Assembly: GCA_964528605.1 (NCBI GenBank)
Contig: CAZGSV010000010.1
Coordinates: forward strand, 1 to 60,561
Origin: CAZGSV01 sp964528605
Lineage (GTDB): Bacteria; Armatimonadota; Zipacnadia; CAZGSV01
DNA: 60,561 nucleotides
Direction: 5' to 3'
Positions 17,175 to 26,775 of this stretch are shown piece after piece. The translations under genes were made by a program, and so were the position numbers. Every line of letters starts with the position of its first letter. Within the stretch, counting starts at the first letter, position 1. Below the pieces are notes generated by a model that had not been told where the DNA came from, did no database searches, and saw only the letters and a list, made by a program, of their open reading frames with translations.

Positions 17175-18478
17175 AGCCCCCCCCGAAGATCGGGCTCCTC
17201 CTGGCTGCGGCGTTACTGCTGCTGGCTGCCGCGCCCTGCCCGGCCAAGGAGCAAGGTTTCACTTGGTTCAAAGAATCCGCCAGCGGCCCCGACGTCGCTC
17301 GAGTCGTCCGCTTCTGCCGCGAGGCCCACGTGCGCTCAAGGCAAGGGCGCGTCAATCAGCCCGCCCAGGCCCTGCGCCAAGCGCTCGTGGAATCCCAGCA
17401 GAACGCCCTAGTGCAACTCCTCCTCGCCAATGCCTACGCCGCGCTCAATCAACCACAAGCCGCCGACGACGCGCAGCGGCAGGCCGACGCCGCGCCCGCC
17501 ACCATCTGGGACGCGGAGCTCTGGGCCACGCTGCTCAATGAGCGATGGATGGCTGACGACCTTCGCTCCGCCCTCTCCCGCTGGCCGCAGAACGTCACCG
17601 CTCACCTCGGCCTCGCCCTGATCGAGAAATCCGCCAAGAAGTACCGCCGCGCCGCCGAACTGGGCGCCTTTGTGGCCGAGCGCCAACCACACCATCCGGC
17701 CTTGCGCCCCCTGCTCGCCGCCATCGCCCCAGGCCTGGTCCAAGAGGCCGAGAACGCCCTCCTTGAGGGCAACAAGCCGCGCGCGGCCGGGAGCGCCCGC
17801 CTCATCCTGCGGCTTGCTCGAGCGCCCTCGAAGGACGACCTCATGTGGGCGGTCGTCCGCGCCCATCAACTCCTCTTTCACAGCGGCGCCGAGACCCAGG
17901 CCGAGGCCGCCGGCAAGATCGCAGAAGCGGAGAACGGATGGCGCAAGGCTGCCGGGCTCCGCTTGTACGCGCCTCTCGTCCCGGGACTCCTCGCCCTTGC
18001 TTCGCTGGCCTGCTGGGCTATTGTCGCCCTCCCGTGCCTGCTCGCCTGGCTTGGCCTCGGCCTGGCCCAACGCGGGAGTCGCCCCAAGGCGCGAGTCGCG
18101 CAATCCGCCGTGAGCGCCACCGGCGTCGGCATTGTCTTCCTTTGGTCCGTCGCGTTGCCCGCTTCGCTCGGTACCGCGCTTGGTGCCTTGCTCAGCGCGC
18201 GTATCCCGCTCGCCTTCCTTTGTCTTCTGTCCCCCCTGGGCCTCGTCTTCGCTTTGCGCGCTTTCCTGCATCACCTGCGATCGGCTCTGCGAGTGCCCGA
18301 GGACGCCGCCCACCTCGCGCCGCTCGCCGCCTGGCGTGCCCTGGCTCTCACCTCCGGAATAGAACTGCTACTGTCGGCCGTCGTCGCCGTCGCCCTTGGC
18401 CTCGCCACTCTCTCCATAGTGGGCTGGCAGGCCCTTTCCCTACAGGGCGGCCTCTGGACCTGGGTCGCATCCTCCTGA
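17171..18478 (+). CDS. Secreted or membrane protein with helical repeats and multiple TM helices
   Basis: 435 residues from ATG 17171, which overlaps the previous stop (ATGA) and is followed by a signal peptide (IGLLLAAALLLLAAAPCPA). Residues about 30-260 are Ala-rich helical repeats of the TPR/Sel1 kind (LLLANAYAALNQPQAADDAQ). The last third holds about four transmembrane helices (about 265-430). I do not recognise a named family. Coupled to the TPR lipoprotein and zinc-ribbon genes, it probably belongs to the same envelope complex. Confidence 0.68.
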   Translation: MKPPPKIGLLLAAALLLLAAAPCPAKEQGFTWFKESASGPDVARVVRFCREAHVRSRQGRVNQPAQALRQALVESQQNALVQLLLANAYAALNQPQAADDAQRQADAAPATIWDAELWATLLNERWMADDLRSALSRWPQNVTAHLGLALIEKSAKKYRRAAELGAFVAERQPHHPALRPLLAAIAPGLVQEAENALLEGNKPRAAGSARLILRLARAPSKDDLMWAVVRAHQLLFHSGAETQAEAAGKIAEAENGWRKAAGLRLYAPLVPGLLALASLACWAIVALPCLLAWLGLGLAQRGSRPKARVAQSAVSATGVGIVFLWSVALPASLGTALGALLSARIPLAFLCLLSPLGLVFALRAFLHHLRSALRVPEDAAHLAPLAAWRALALTSGIELLLSAVVAVALGLATLSIVGWQALSLQGGLWTWVASS

Positions 18479-18582
18479 CCGCCACCGGCGACCGCGCTGC
18501 CTCCTCGACCAACGCCGCCAGCCCCCACCTCCCGAATCCGGCGAACAGCCATGACCTCGCCCCCCCACCTGACATCTGGCTG

Positions 18583-18834
18583 CCGCACCCAGGGTGCGGC
18601 GTAGGGGCCGATTCTTAACCCGCCCGCCCGGTCCCAGACCGGGAGAATCACCCAGGCCCCCTCCCTGGCACCCGCCTGATACCTCATCTGCCGCACGCAG
18701 TGCGGCGTAGGGGCGGATTCTTAATCCGCCCGCGAGCCCGCACCCGCCGGGCTCGGATTGTCCCCCGTTCGTGCGACGAACGGGCTCGGCGCCTTGCGGC
18801 GCCGCTCGGGGTCGCACCCAGAGGGTGCTCCTAC
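18583..18834. repeat. Cluster of GTAG-headed REP hairpins in a 384-bp convergent intergenic region
   Basis: The space between the convergent genes ending at 18478 and 18863 holds no gene. It contains two copies of a composite unit: a GC hairpin (18583-18600 and 18691-18705) followed at once by a 27-nt element with a GTAGGGGC head and CCGCCCGC tail (18601-18627 and 18707-18733). The second has a perfect 9-bp stem with a CTT loop. A reversed element with a GTAGGAGC head lies at 18814-18834. A CCCGTTCGT/ACGAACGGG inverted repeat lies at about 18765-18783. Confidence 0.8.
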
Positions 18835-18862
18835 ACCCGCCGCCTTTGGGCGTCGAGAAACC

Positions 18863-19378
18863 CTAACGCTCCCTCCCCCTGGCGCCGCGAACCCGCAGCC
18901 CCTTGAAGAATGCGGCCAGCATCTCCCCCGCCTCCTCTGCAAGCACCCCCGCCCTCACCGCCACCGTGTGGTTGAACCGGCCCCGCTTCAGCAAGCGCAC
19001 GACGGAACGGACGGCTCCGGCCTTTGGGTCGCGCGCCGCATAGACCAGCCGCTCCACCCGCGCCTGCAACAGCGCCCCCGCGCACATCGGACACGGCTCC
19101 AGCGTCGAGTACATCGTCCCGCCGACGCGCCAGGCGCCCAACTTGCGACTCGCCTGCCGCACCGCCTCTATCTCCGCATGCGCCAGCGGGTCCTGCCGGG
19201 TCTCCCGCCGGTTCCGCCCTCGGCCGACAACCTTCCCCTCCACCACCAGCACTGCCCCCACCGGCACCTCGCCCTCCTCTGCCGCTCGCCGCGCCTGCTT
19301 CAGCGCCTCCCGCATCCAGCGCTCGTCTTCCGGCTCCGGGGGTCTGCGGCTGCGGCGGTGGGATAGACGGCCGGCCAT
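18863..19378 (-). CDS. tadA: tRNA-specific adenosine deaminase TadA
   Basis: 171 residues. Zn-dependent deaminase converting A34 to inosine in tRNA-Arg(ACG). The zinc and catalytic motifs are HAEIEAVRQA (His ligand, Glu proton shuttle) and PCPMCAGAL (two Cys ligands). The N-terminal DERWMREALKQAR and the RVERLVYAARDPKAGAVRS stretch are typical of TadA rather than cytidine or guanine deaminases. ATG 19378. The 5' extension (about 15 Arg-rich residues) is unusual, and a later start is possible. Monocistronic between repeat clusters. Confidence 0.92.
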   Translation of the reverse strand: MAGRLSHRRSRRPPEPEDERWMREALKQARRAAEEGEVPVGAVLVVEGKVVGRGRNRRETRQDPLAHAEIEAVRQASRKLGAWRVGGTMYSTLEPCPMCAGALLQARVERLVYAARDPKAGAVRSVVRLLKRGRFNHTVAVRAGVLAEEAGEMLAAFFKGLRVRGARGRER

Positions 19379-19424
19379 CGCTGTGCCTAGGCGGCGCGAG
19401 GGCGTCTCACCATTCCCCGAGGCC

Positions 19425-19499
19425 GCGGGCGGGGTAAGATCCCGCCCCTACGATCAGGGCTCCCACCTGGTTGTAGGGACGCGATGACATCGCGTCCGC
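19425..19499. repeat. Two GTAG-headed REP hairpins in opposite orientation
   Basis: In the 142-bp gap between tadA and the first secretin are two 27-nt elements. One is on the minus strand (19451-19425, head GTAGGGGC, arms CGGGAT/ACCCCG-like). The other is on the plus strand (19473-19499, head GTAGGGAC, arms GCGATG/CATCGC). The arms differ in sequence but remain complementary, and the head and total length are conserved. Confidence 0.75.
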
Positions 19500-19520
19500 G
19501 AGCGATCCCGCTGGCCACTG

Positions 19521-21335
19521 CTATTGCTCCCCCTCGGTCGGCGACGGTTGAGACGGCGTCTCTCCCTGCGGCTGCTCGAGACTCGCGCCTGGCGCGCCCG
19601 GGCACACCCCCAACGACTGCAGCAGTTCCTCGCTGAACCCAGGCGGCGTCGCCTTGGTCTCGTCCACGATGTGCGGCGTCACGAAGATCACCAACTCTGA
19701 ATCAACGCTGCTCGTCCGGCTGCTGCGGAAAAGGCTGCCGATCAGCGGGAGGTCTCCCAGCACCGGTATCTTCGTCTTGGTGTCGTAGCGCTGCTTCTGC
19801 GACAGCCCTCCCACCGCTACCGTCTCCCCGTCCATCACCCGCACCGTGGTCGAGGCCTGCCGCGTGCTCAGCAGCGGCAGCCCCGTCTTGGGGTCCAGTT
19901 CCACCACGTTGCTGACCTCGGGCGCGATCTGCATGGTCACCTCGCGATTGCCCCCGCTCCAGGGCGTCACCCGCAGCCGCACGCCCACGTCCACCATCTG
20001 AATCCGCTCCTGCACCACGCCGTACGATTCGTAACTGACCTTGATGAATCTCTGCGTGCCGATGAAGATCTCCGCCAGCCGCCCGTTCGTCGTGGTCATC
20101 TTCGGATTCGCGTGAATGCGGGCGCGCCCCTGCTCCAGCAGCGATTGCAGTTTGGCGTAGAACTCTCGCCCCAGGGTCCCGATGCTCACCAACTCGCCCG
20201 TCTCCGGGTCGGGCATTTGCCCGGAGTAGTACGTCGCTGTCCCCGTCCCGCTATCCGCACCCACCTGGTACCCGTGCGTCCGGTAGCGCCAGTTGAGCCC
20301 CAATTCCTCCCTCTCCGTGGACGACAACTCCACCGCCAGCACCTCCACCATTATCTGCGCCGGCGGCAGGTCAATCTTCTGCAGGTCCGACTGAATCTTC
20401 CCCAGCATCTGCGACGGCGCCGTCACCACCACCGCATTCTGCTCCGAGTTCACATGCAGGTAGTTGTAGAGAAACGTCGGCAGCAGGCTCGAGGCCGTGG
20501 TCGCCTGCGTGTGCTTCAGCCGGAAGGAAGCCGTGCTGCTCAGATGGTAGGTGGCCAGGTCGTTGGGCACGCCCTCGGTGAGCATGTAGACGACGCCCTC
20601 GCCGTTCCGCGCCGGCACCGAGGCCAGCGCCAAGCCGTAAGCCGTCGCGATGATCTGCAGCACGTCCTCCGGCTTCTGCCCCGACAGGTTGAGGCTCACC
20701 TCGTGGTCCACCGCGTCGTCCACCACCACGTTCAGACCGGACTTCCTGGCCACCTCCGCCAGCAGGTCCTGTATCTTCGCCTTCACCGCCTTGATCGTGA
20801 GCAATCCCTCCGCGTAGGTGACCTCGGAGTAGGACTCTTTCTCCCCCGCCTTCTCCTCCACCTTCTTGTGCTCCTCCAAGGTGCGGCTGCTGGAAACGGT
20901 AAGGATCACCGACAGCCCATCCTCGCTGCCGCGCACGTCCACCGGCGACGGTTCGTACATGGCCAGCGTCATCTCAATACCCACGCCCTCTTGCGCCGCG
21001 GCCGATGCCGGCACCGATATCTGCACGTACGACAGCGGATACTGGCTGACGTCAATGAAGGTCTTGTCCAGTTTCGACCGGGCGTTGGTGAAGCGCACCG
21101 TGAACCGGTCGAACGTGCTCCGGTACTCGCCGTCTTCCGACGAGTGCGAGTGATACTCGAGAATCCCGTCCGCCTTGACCAGCACCTGCACCCCGTTGGT
21201 CAGCGTCTTGACGTCCACCGCGGTGATGTTGGCATAGGGCACCGCCGCCTCCCCGGGCCTCGCCGCGAGCAGCAGCAGCAGGCAGGCCAGCCACGCGGCC
21301 GCCTTGATCAACCCGCTTCCACGGGATGCTCTCAT
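19521..21335 (-). CDS. Secretin paralogue 3 (AMIN-like, STN and secretin domains)
   Basis: 604 residues, with a signal peptide (about 10-30). The N-terminal AMIN-like beta domain (about 35-150) is followed by a charged linker, an STN/N0 domain (about 175-245) and an N1-type ring domain (about 270-330). The C-terminal secretin core has the conserved VGGLSQKQRYDTKTKIPVLG and LPLIGSLFRS signature. Secretins form outer-membrane multimeric pores for type II/III secretion or type IV pili. The three coupled secretins here have no pilin, ATPase or platform gene nearby. The ATG start overlaps the stop of the preceding secretin (ATGA). Confidence 0.9.
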   Translation of the reverse strand: MRASRGSGLIKAAAWLACLLLLLAARPGEAAVPYANITAVDVKTLTNGVQVLVKADGILEYHSHSSEDGEYRSTFDRFTVRFTNARSKLDKTFIDVSQYPLSYVQISVPASAAAQEGVGIEMTLAMYEPSPVDVRGSEDGLSVILTVSSSRTLEEHKKVEEKAGEKESYSEVTYAEGLLTIKAVKAKIQDLLAEVARKSGLNVVVDDAVDHEVSLNLSGQKPEDVLQIIATAYGLALASVPARNGEGVVYMLTEGVPNDLATYHLSSTASFRLKHTQATTASSLLPTFLYNYLHVNSEQNAVVVTAPSQMLGKIQSDLQKIDLPPAQIMVEVLAVELSSTEREELGLNWRYRTHGYQVGADSGTGTATYYSGQMPDPETGELVSIGTLGREFYAKLQSLLEQGRARIHANPKMTTTNGRLAEIFIGTQRFIKVSYESYGVVQERIQMVDVGVRLRVTPWSGGNREVTMQIAPEVSNVVELDPKTGLPLLSTRQASTTVRVMDGETVAVGGLSQKQRYDTKTKIPVLGDLPLIGSLFRSSRTSSVDSELVIFVTPHIVDETKATPPGFSEELLQSLGVCPGAPGASLEQPQGETPSQPSPTEGEQ

Positions 21336-23062
21336 TGCACTTCACCCTCCTCGAGGGTTCTCTTCTCAATCGGATAAGTCTCGGTCTTGGCAGCGGCGTC
21401 CGGCCACACCACCTGCGGGGTGACCAGCAGAACCAGGTCGTTGCGCACTGTCTCTTTGCTGCGGTCGCGGAACAGCCAGCCGATCAGAGGCAAGTCCTCC
21501 GCGCCCGCGATGCCTCTCTCCGTCTCGCTCGAGCGCTGCAAAGTGAACCCGCCTACCGCCACCGCTTTCCCCAGCGGCGCCAGCAGCCGCGCCCGTGCCT
21601 CCCGCACCCCAAGTTCGGGCAGCCCGGTCTCCGGATCCACTGCCAGAACCGTGGTCGCGCGCACCCTCAAGTCCAGTACCGCCGCCTCCTCGCCGGAAGT
21701 CCACGCCGTGGCGTTGAGGCGCAGCCCGATGTCCACCGGGACCGTGTGCGCCACCAGGGTCCACAGGCTGCGCGAGACGATGAACTGCTCCTGCCCCACG
21801 AACAACTCCCCGGGCTGCCCATTCTGGAGCCGGAGCGTCGCGCGCGTCACCAAACGCGCCTTGCTCTCCCGCTCCAGCGCCCGCAACCGCAGCGCCAGGC
21901 GATGGCCGCCCAGCAACCCCGTCTGAATCGTGATCGTTCCCTCCGTCGGGTTCCATGCCTGCTCCTGCCCGCCCGCGCCCCAAACGGGATACAGCGCCGT
22001 CTCCTTCGCCCGCTGATCCATGAACTCAACCAGGTCGAGGCGCAACTCCGTCAGCGGCCCCGGCCTATCCAGCCGCTGCAAATCGCTGGCGACCTTCTGC
22101 GCTAACGCCTCCGGCCCCGACACCAACAGCGCATTCGTCTCCTCGTCTGGGCGCACGAAAGGCCAGATCGCGTCAGGCAGCAGGCTTCGAGCCGCCTGCG
22201 CTCCCAAGTACGCCAGCGGCACCCGGTGCAGTGCGGACAGGCTGTACGCGGCCGGGCTGATAAGAGCCCCTTGGCCTTTGGGGAATGGCTCGCTCACGTA
22301 GTAACCGTGGTCCCGAGCCGCCAGCGTCAGTGCGTACGCCTCGCACAGCCGTCGCAGCACGCTCTCGACGTCCGGCTGCTCCAGGTGCGCCGTCACGCTC
22401 CGCTTCACCGCGTCGTCCACCACGATGGGAATGCCACTCGCCTCCGACAGCCTGTCGGCCACTTGGCGGAAGTCAACGTTCAACGCGTGCAGTCGCACCC
22501 GCCCCGCCTCCGCCTCCAGCCGCAGGCTCTTCTCCCTCTCCACCGCCGGCTGCTTCTCCTCCCCCACCTCGTAGTGGCGGTCGCTCATCGCCGTGATGAT
22601 CAGTCTGCGCTGATCTCGACTCTCCTGTAGCTCCAAGTCCCGAAACCTCATCGGGTCGAAAGTCTCTAGCGTGAGCACTACCCCCACGCCTGTGGTAGAC
22701 TCCGGCGGCACCGAAACCTCAATGTGGCTCAGCGGATAACGGCTAATGTCCTTCACACTGAAGCCGAGTTGGTTGCGCGCGTTAGAGATCAGGATCGAGA
22801 AGCGCCGCAGCCTCTTGGCGGAGTAGCGGTCTCTTTTCGGGTCGTAGTCGTAGTAGGCGTGGAAATCCGGGTAGGCGTCCCATTCAATCGTGCCATCCGC
22901 CACCACCGTGACCCGCACCGCATTGCTCACCACCTCCACCTTGACCTCCGTCAGGTTGCAGTACGCCCTCTGCGAGGCCGACCCACTTACCTGCGCCCGG
23001 CACTCCGCTGCGGTCGCCGCGAGCAACGCGCCGCACAAGAGTAGGACGACCGCCTTCTTCAC
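21332..23062 (-). CDS. Secretin paralogue 2 (divergent)
   Basis: 576 residues from GTG 23062, overlapping the upstream secretin's stop (GTGA). Signal peptide (VVLLLCGALLAATAAECRA), AMIN-like domain (about 30-155), STN-like domain (about 185-245), ring-building domain, and a C-terminal secretin region ending with VAVGGFTLQRSSETERG and LPLIGWLFRD. The secretin core is more diverged than in its neighbours; the usual long TK.PvLGD run is altered to AGAEDLPLIG. It may be a specialised or non-pore partner. Function is inferred from family only. Confidence 0.87.
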   Translation of the reverse strand: MKKAVVLLLCGALLAATAAECRAQVSGSASQRAYCNLTEVKVEVVSNAVRVTVVADGTIEWDAYPDFHAYYDYDPKRDRYSAKRLRRFSILISNARNQLGFSVKDISRYPLSHIEVSVPPESTTGVGVVLTLETFDPMRFRDLELQESRDQRRLIITAMSDRHYEVGEEKQPAVEREKSLRLEAEAGRVRLHALNVDFRQVADRLSEASGIPIVVDDAVKRSVTAHLEQPDVESVLRRLCEAYALTLAARDHGYYVSEPFPKGQGALISPAAYSLSALHRVPLAYLGAQAARSLLPDAIWPFVRPDEETNALLVSGPEALAQKVASDLQRLDRPGPLTELRLDLVEFMDQRAKETALYPVWGAGGQEQAWNPTEGTITIQTGLLGGHRLALRLRALERESKARLVTRATLRLQNGQPGELFVGQEQFIVSRSLWTLVAHTVPVDIGLRLNATAWTSGEEAAVLDLRVRATTVLAVDPETGLPELGVREARARLLAPLGKAVAVGGFTLQRSSETERGIAGAEDLPLIGWLFRDRSKETVRNDLVLLVTPQVVWPDAAAKTETYPIEKRTLEEGEVQ

Positions 23063-24468
23063 GGAGCAACCACTCCCACGCTCGGTTGCTTGTCCTCCTG
23101 TACCTTGGCCCGCAGCGCTTCCTCCTCCTCAGGCGGCCGGTGCCCGGTCGGCGACAGAATCCTCGGCGTCACTAAGATGACCAGGTTGGTCATCGTTTCC
23201 TCAAAGCGCGTGCTGCGGAACAGGTTGCCGAGAATAGGGAGGTCTCCCAGCAGCGGTATCTTGGTGCGGAGCGCGTGCGACTCGCGCTGCAGCAACCCGC
23301 CTATGACTATCGTCTGCCCGTCGCGCACCCGCACCGTCGCGCTCGCCGAGCGCGTGTTGAGCGCCGGCAGCCCCGTCACCGGGTCGGGTGCGCTCATCAC
23401 GCTCACCTCCGGGCTCAGGCTCACGATGATGATGCCGCCTCCTCCGGTCCACGGAGTCATGGACAGCCTCACCCCCGCCTTGATCGAGTTCTCCTCCGCA
23501 TAGCGACTGGCCGACTGAATCGGCACGCTCACAAACCGCTCCTGCCCAATGAAGATGCTCGCCGTCTGGCCGCTCACCGTCGCGATGCTGGGGCACGCGC
23601 GCACCCGCGCCTTGCCGCTCTCCACCATGCTCTGCAACTCCGCGAAGAACTGCGGCTCCAGCGTGCCTGTCCCCTGGAAGGTCAACTCCCCCAGCGTGCT
23701 CTCCACCGAGCCGCCCTTGCCCGCGCTGATCCAACTCAGAGCCGCGCTGAACTGCTCCGCCTCCGTCGTCGAGAACTCCACCATCAGCACGTCAATCGCA
23801 ATCTGATCCGCCGGGATGTCAAACTGCTGCAAGTCCTCCCGAAACTTCTGTAGCACGTCCTTCGGTGCCGATAGAATGACCGCGTTCTGCTCCTCATTCA
23901 CCTTCACGTGGTCCTGCAAGAACACCGGCAGCAGTGACTTGGCATTCGGCGCCAGCACGTACTTGGTGGGGATGGCCTCAATGTCGCTCATCAAGTACGT
24001 GCTCGGCCTCTTGGGGATGCCCTCGCTCACCATGAACAACCCGTCCTGCGTCAAAGACGACAAACCGTAGGCCGACACGAGGTGCTCCACAATGTCCGAA
24101 GCGCGCATGTTGGCCAGGTTGGTGGTGATCTTGCGGTCCACCACGTCGTCAACCACGATCTGGAGCCCGGTCTCCTCCCCCAGCCGGGAGAACACCAACT
24201 GGGCGTCCGCGTTCACCGCGTACAGAGACACCCCCTCCGGCCCCACCGTGACCTCCAGCTGGTACTCCTTTTTCTTCTCTTCCTTCTTTCCCTCCGCCTC
24301 GTTCCCCTGGGCAGTCGCTGCCTGCGAGTCCGCCTCCTGCCCGCCGTTGTCGGCGCTGTCCGCTGCGACGGCAGCCGCGCCGTCAGCCTCGTCCGCAACC
24401 ACGCGTGCGACCGAGAACGCCGTCAGCGCTAGGCATACCAATGCCATCCCCAACAGAGCGCGTATCAT
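23059..24468 (-). CDS. Secretin paralogue 1 (no AMIN domain)
   Basis: 469 residues, first gene of the three-secretin unit. Signal peptide (about 1-25), then an acidic Ala/Asp/Glu/Lys-rich stretch (about 26-70) where the other two carry AMIN domains. An STN/N0 domain follows (about 72-145), then a ring domain (about 160-220) and the secretin core with VIGGLLQRESHALRTKIPLLG and LPILGNLFRS. The missing AMIN domain suggests the paralogues differ in peptidoglycan attachment and may form mixed or alternative pores. Confidence 0.9.
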   Translation of the reverse strand: MIRALLGMALVCLALTAFSVARVVADEADGAAAVAADSADNGGQEADSQAATAQGNEAEGKKEEKKKEYQLEVTVGPEGVSLYAVNADAQLVFSRLGEETGLQIVVDDVVDRKITTNLANMRASDIVEHLVSAYGLSSLTQDGLFMVSEGIPKRPSTYLMSDIEAIPTKYVLAPNAKSLLPVFLQDHVKVNEEQNAVILSAPKDVLQKFREDLQQFDIPADQIAIDVLMVEFSTTEAEQFSAALSWISAGKGGSVESTLGELTFQGTGTLEPQFFAELQSMVESGKARVRACPSIATVSGQTASIFIGQERFVSVPIQSASRYAEENSIKAGVRLSMTPWTGGGGIIIVSLSPEVSVMSAPDPVTGLPALNTRSASATVRVRDGQTIVIGGLLQRESHALRTKIPLLGDLPILGNLFRSTRFEETMTNLVILVTPRILSPTGHRPPEEEEALRAKVQEDKQPSVGVVAP

Positions 24469-24564
24469 CTGCCTCGCATCTTCTCCGTTCTGGGCGACGC
24501 CCGCCTGGCGAGCGCACTCCAGTTGCCTCTCAACATCTTAGACGCCTTCAGACCACGGACGATT

Positions 24565-25872
24565 CTACGCCGATACGCTTTCCAGCACACGACGGCGCGG
24601 ATCCCGCACCCGCGCCAGCACCACCAAGCCGGCCGTAGAGCACACCCCGCAGACCACGAAGAGCGGCGGGAAGCCCAGATGGTCGGCCACCAGGCCTCCG
24701 GCGAGCGGCAGCAAAGCGCGGAACGGCGCCACCAACGTGGAACTGAGCGCCGCGTACAGCGCCGACAGCCCTCGCGGCGCAAACTCCAGCACGATGTTCA
24801 TCGAGGCGATCTCGAAGGCGGTCGAGCCGAGCGAGGCCAGCGCGTAGACCAGGTAGAACGCCTCCGCCGAGGGCGCCAGTAGGGCCATCAGCACCGCCAC
24901 GCAGGCGCACCATTGCCCGCCCACCAGCACCTTCCGCAGTCCACGCCGGTCCCCCAGCAGCCCCCACACCAGATACCCCAGCGTGTTCGCCCCCATCATC
25001 GCCGCGGTGAAACTCGCCACCTGCCCCGCGTCCACCGAGAACCTCTGCTTCGCGTACACCGTGTAGAACGCCAGCGCCACATAGTGGAACACCGACAGCA
25101 CCAACCAAAGCACGAACAGGCTAAAGTCCTTGTGCCGCCGTAGGGTTTCCACCGCCGATCGCAGGTAAGGGCCGAAGGACCGCTCCGGCGGAATGGCGAT
25201 CTCCGCCGGCTCCCGCATCAGCCCGAGCGGGATGACGCTGAGGAACAGGATCAGCAGGCAGACTCCGAAGCACCACGCATAGCCGTCGGGATAGCCGTAG
25301 TGCACCAGCAGATAGCGCGCCAGTCTCGCCCCCCCCACGCCCAGCAAGCCTCCCACCGCCCCTCCTATCCCGTACAGGCGTCCCCGCCAGTTGGCCGGAA
25401 TCACCTTGCGGATCATGGTCGCGTACGCCGGGTAGTTGCAGCCCAGCGTCGCCGCGTGCGCCGCGATGCACGCGAAGAAGGTCAGCAGCACCCACTGCGG
25501 ATGGCTCCGCCCCCAGGCCACCGTCGCCGGTATGATCGGTATCAGCCACACGCGCTCCACCAGCGCGATCCGGAACATCGCCTTCACCTGCACCGGCCGC
25601 TTCTCGATAAGCCGCGACACGAACAGCGCCGGCAGCGAATACCCGATCGCGAAAACCGTGGAGATCAACCCCACCAGAACATTCGAGCCGCCCAGTTTGC
25701 TGATGAAATACGGCAGCACCGTCACCGAGGAGATCAGGCTCCACGCCAGCGGCCACCCCACCGCATCCACGAACCCGCAGCCCAAGTTCCAGCGCAGGTG
25801 CTTGCGCACGTGCTCCTGCTCCCGCGCGATCTCCTCGTGGTTGAGAACCGGATGTATGTAGTCTTCGCTCAT
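24565..25872 (-). CDS. Major facilitator superfamily transporter
   Basis: 435 residues from ATG 25872. A longer frame to 26010 would overlap the deacetylase gene and is Ala/Gly-rich shadow sequence. About 12 transmembrane helices, with the MFS cytoplasmic loop pattern between helices 2 and 3 (SRLIEKRPVQVKAM). The N-terminal DYIHPVLNHEEIAREQEHVRK segment is characteristic of a bacterial MFS group of unknown substrate. It is 50 bp downstream of a polysaccharide deacetylase gene on the same strand. Confidence 0.87.
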   Translation of the reverse strand: MSEDYIHPVLNHEEIAREQEHVRKHLRWNLGCGFVDAVGWPLAWSLISSVTVLPYFISKLGGSNVLVGLISTVFAIGYSLPALFVSRLIEKRPVQVKAMFRIALVERVWLIPIIPATVAWGRSHPQWVLLTFFACIAAHAATLGCNYPAYATMIRKVIPANWRGRLYGIGGAVGGLLGVGGARLARYLLVHYGYPDGYAWCFGVCLLILFLSVIPLGLMREPAEIAIPPERSFGPYLRSAVETLRRHKDFSLFVLWLVLSVFHYVALAFYTVYAKQRFSVDAGQVASFTAAMMGANTLGYLVWGLLGDRRGLRKVLVGGQWCACVAVLMALLAPSAEAFYLVYALASLGSTAFEIASMNIVLEFAPRGLSALYAALSSTLVAPFRALLPLAGGLVADHLGFPPLFVVCGVCSTAGLVVLARVRDPRRRVLESVSA

Positions 25873-25922
25873 GCTCGTGGGTTGCGTCGCCGTGCCGCCC
25901 CCGCCCGCGGAGGCGGTGGCCC

Positions 25923-26750
25923 CTAGACCCCGCTGGGCGCCGGCAGACGCCGCTGCCGCTCGTGGAACTGGTAGTAGGACTCGAAGGACAAGCCCAGGCC
26001 CAGCGCGCACTCCAGCACACTGCGCGTCAGGGACATCTCCGGGTCCTCGCGCACCGACGACCAGTCATGCTGCGCGTAGCCCCAGACCAGGTCCTGCTCC
26101 GCCACTTGTGCCAGTTGCGGTCGGACGGCCTCCATATAGCTCTGGTGGTTCGCCCACCCGATGTTGTCTCGCAGAATGCAGTCCTGCCATCCTTGCACCG
26201 GGCACTCCAGCACGTCCCCGTAGCCTTGCGCTTGGTACCAGAACGGCTGCACCGTCATCGCCACCGGCTGCCAGTCGTGCTCGTTGCGCGCATAGGTGCG
26301 CAGAATCCGAATGCCGTGCCGGTGCACGATCTCCAGCAGGTCGGGCCGGTCGCACAGCCCGCGGTAATACCCATACGGCCCCGTCAGCGCCCGGCACTCC
26401 ACCCCCAGGTGCCGCTCCAGCAGTGCGTTCGTCCTGGCCACTTCCTCCTCAATCTGCTCCAACGTGCCCCCCCGGAACACCGTTGTGCCCTGCTCGTTCA
26501 CCTGGCACACCGTCTTCAGCAGCACGTGCGAATAGGTGTGCTGACCAAAGTCAATCAGGTCGCCGTACTCATCCTTCACGCGCTTGAGGTGGTCAAGATT
26601 CCCCTCCAGCGTCCTTCCGCACACGAAGAAGGTGCACCGCGCCTGCAACTCGCGGTGCAGTGCAGGCGCAACGCGCAAGAAGAGGCGCGTCTCCTCCGAG
26701 CCGCCCTCGTTCTGCCTCTCGACGTCGTAGCCGAACAGTACAATGCCCAT
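25923..26750 (-). CDS. Polysaccharide deacetylase (NodB-homology) family protein
   Basis: About 275 residues from ATG 26750 (MGIVLFGYDVE). NodB-like features: the metal/catalytic Asp in FGYDVE near the start, a barrel strand ARCTFFVCGR, and the HTYSH motif supplying two His ligands. No signal peptide, so a cytoplasmic or small carbohydrate substrate is possible. Followed by the MFS gene, and a joint role in sugar-derivative handling is a guess. A good promoter lies at 26776-26803. Confidence 0.85.
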   Translation of the reverse strand: MGIVLFGYDVERQNEGGSEETRLFLRVAPALHRELQARCTFFVCGRTLEGNLDHLKRVKDEYGDLIDFGQHTYSHVLLKTVCQVNEQGTTVFRGGTLEQIEEEVARTNALLERHLGVECRALTGPYGYYRGLCDRPDLLEIVHRHGIRILRTYARNEHDWQPVAMTVQPFWYQAQGYGDVLECPVQGWQDCILRDNIGWANHQSYMEAVRPQLAQVAEQDLVWGYAQHDWSSVREDPEMSLTRSVLECALGLGLSFESYYQFHERQRRLPAPSGV

Positions 26751-26775
26751 CGCCGATTCTCCGGGGTTTTCGCGC

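Noticed and set aside
20112..21377. 421-residue open frame opposite the last secretin gene
   Set aside because: Composition shadow with no domain or plausible start.
19521..24468. Type IV pilus or type II secretion locus
   Set aside because: Three secretins but no ATPase, platform protein, prepilin peptidase or pilins in the window.
24538..24566. Possible fourth ECF promoter upstream of the first secretin (GTCTAA at 24543-24538)
   Set aside because: The -35 at the right spacing reads AGAAT, only 3 of 5 matches to GGAAC, so it was not counted.
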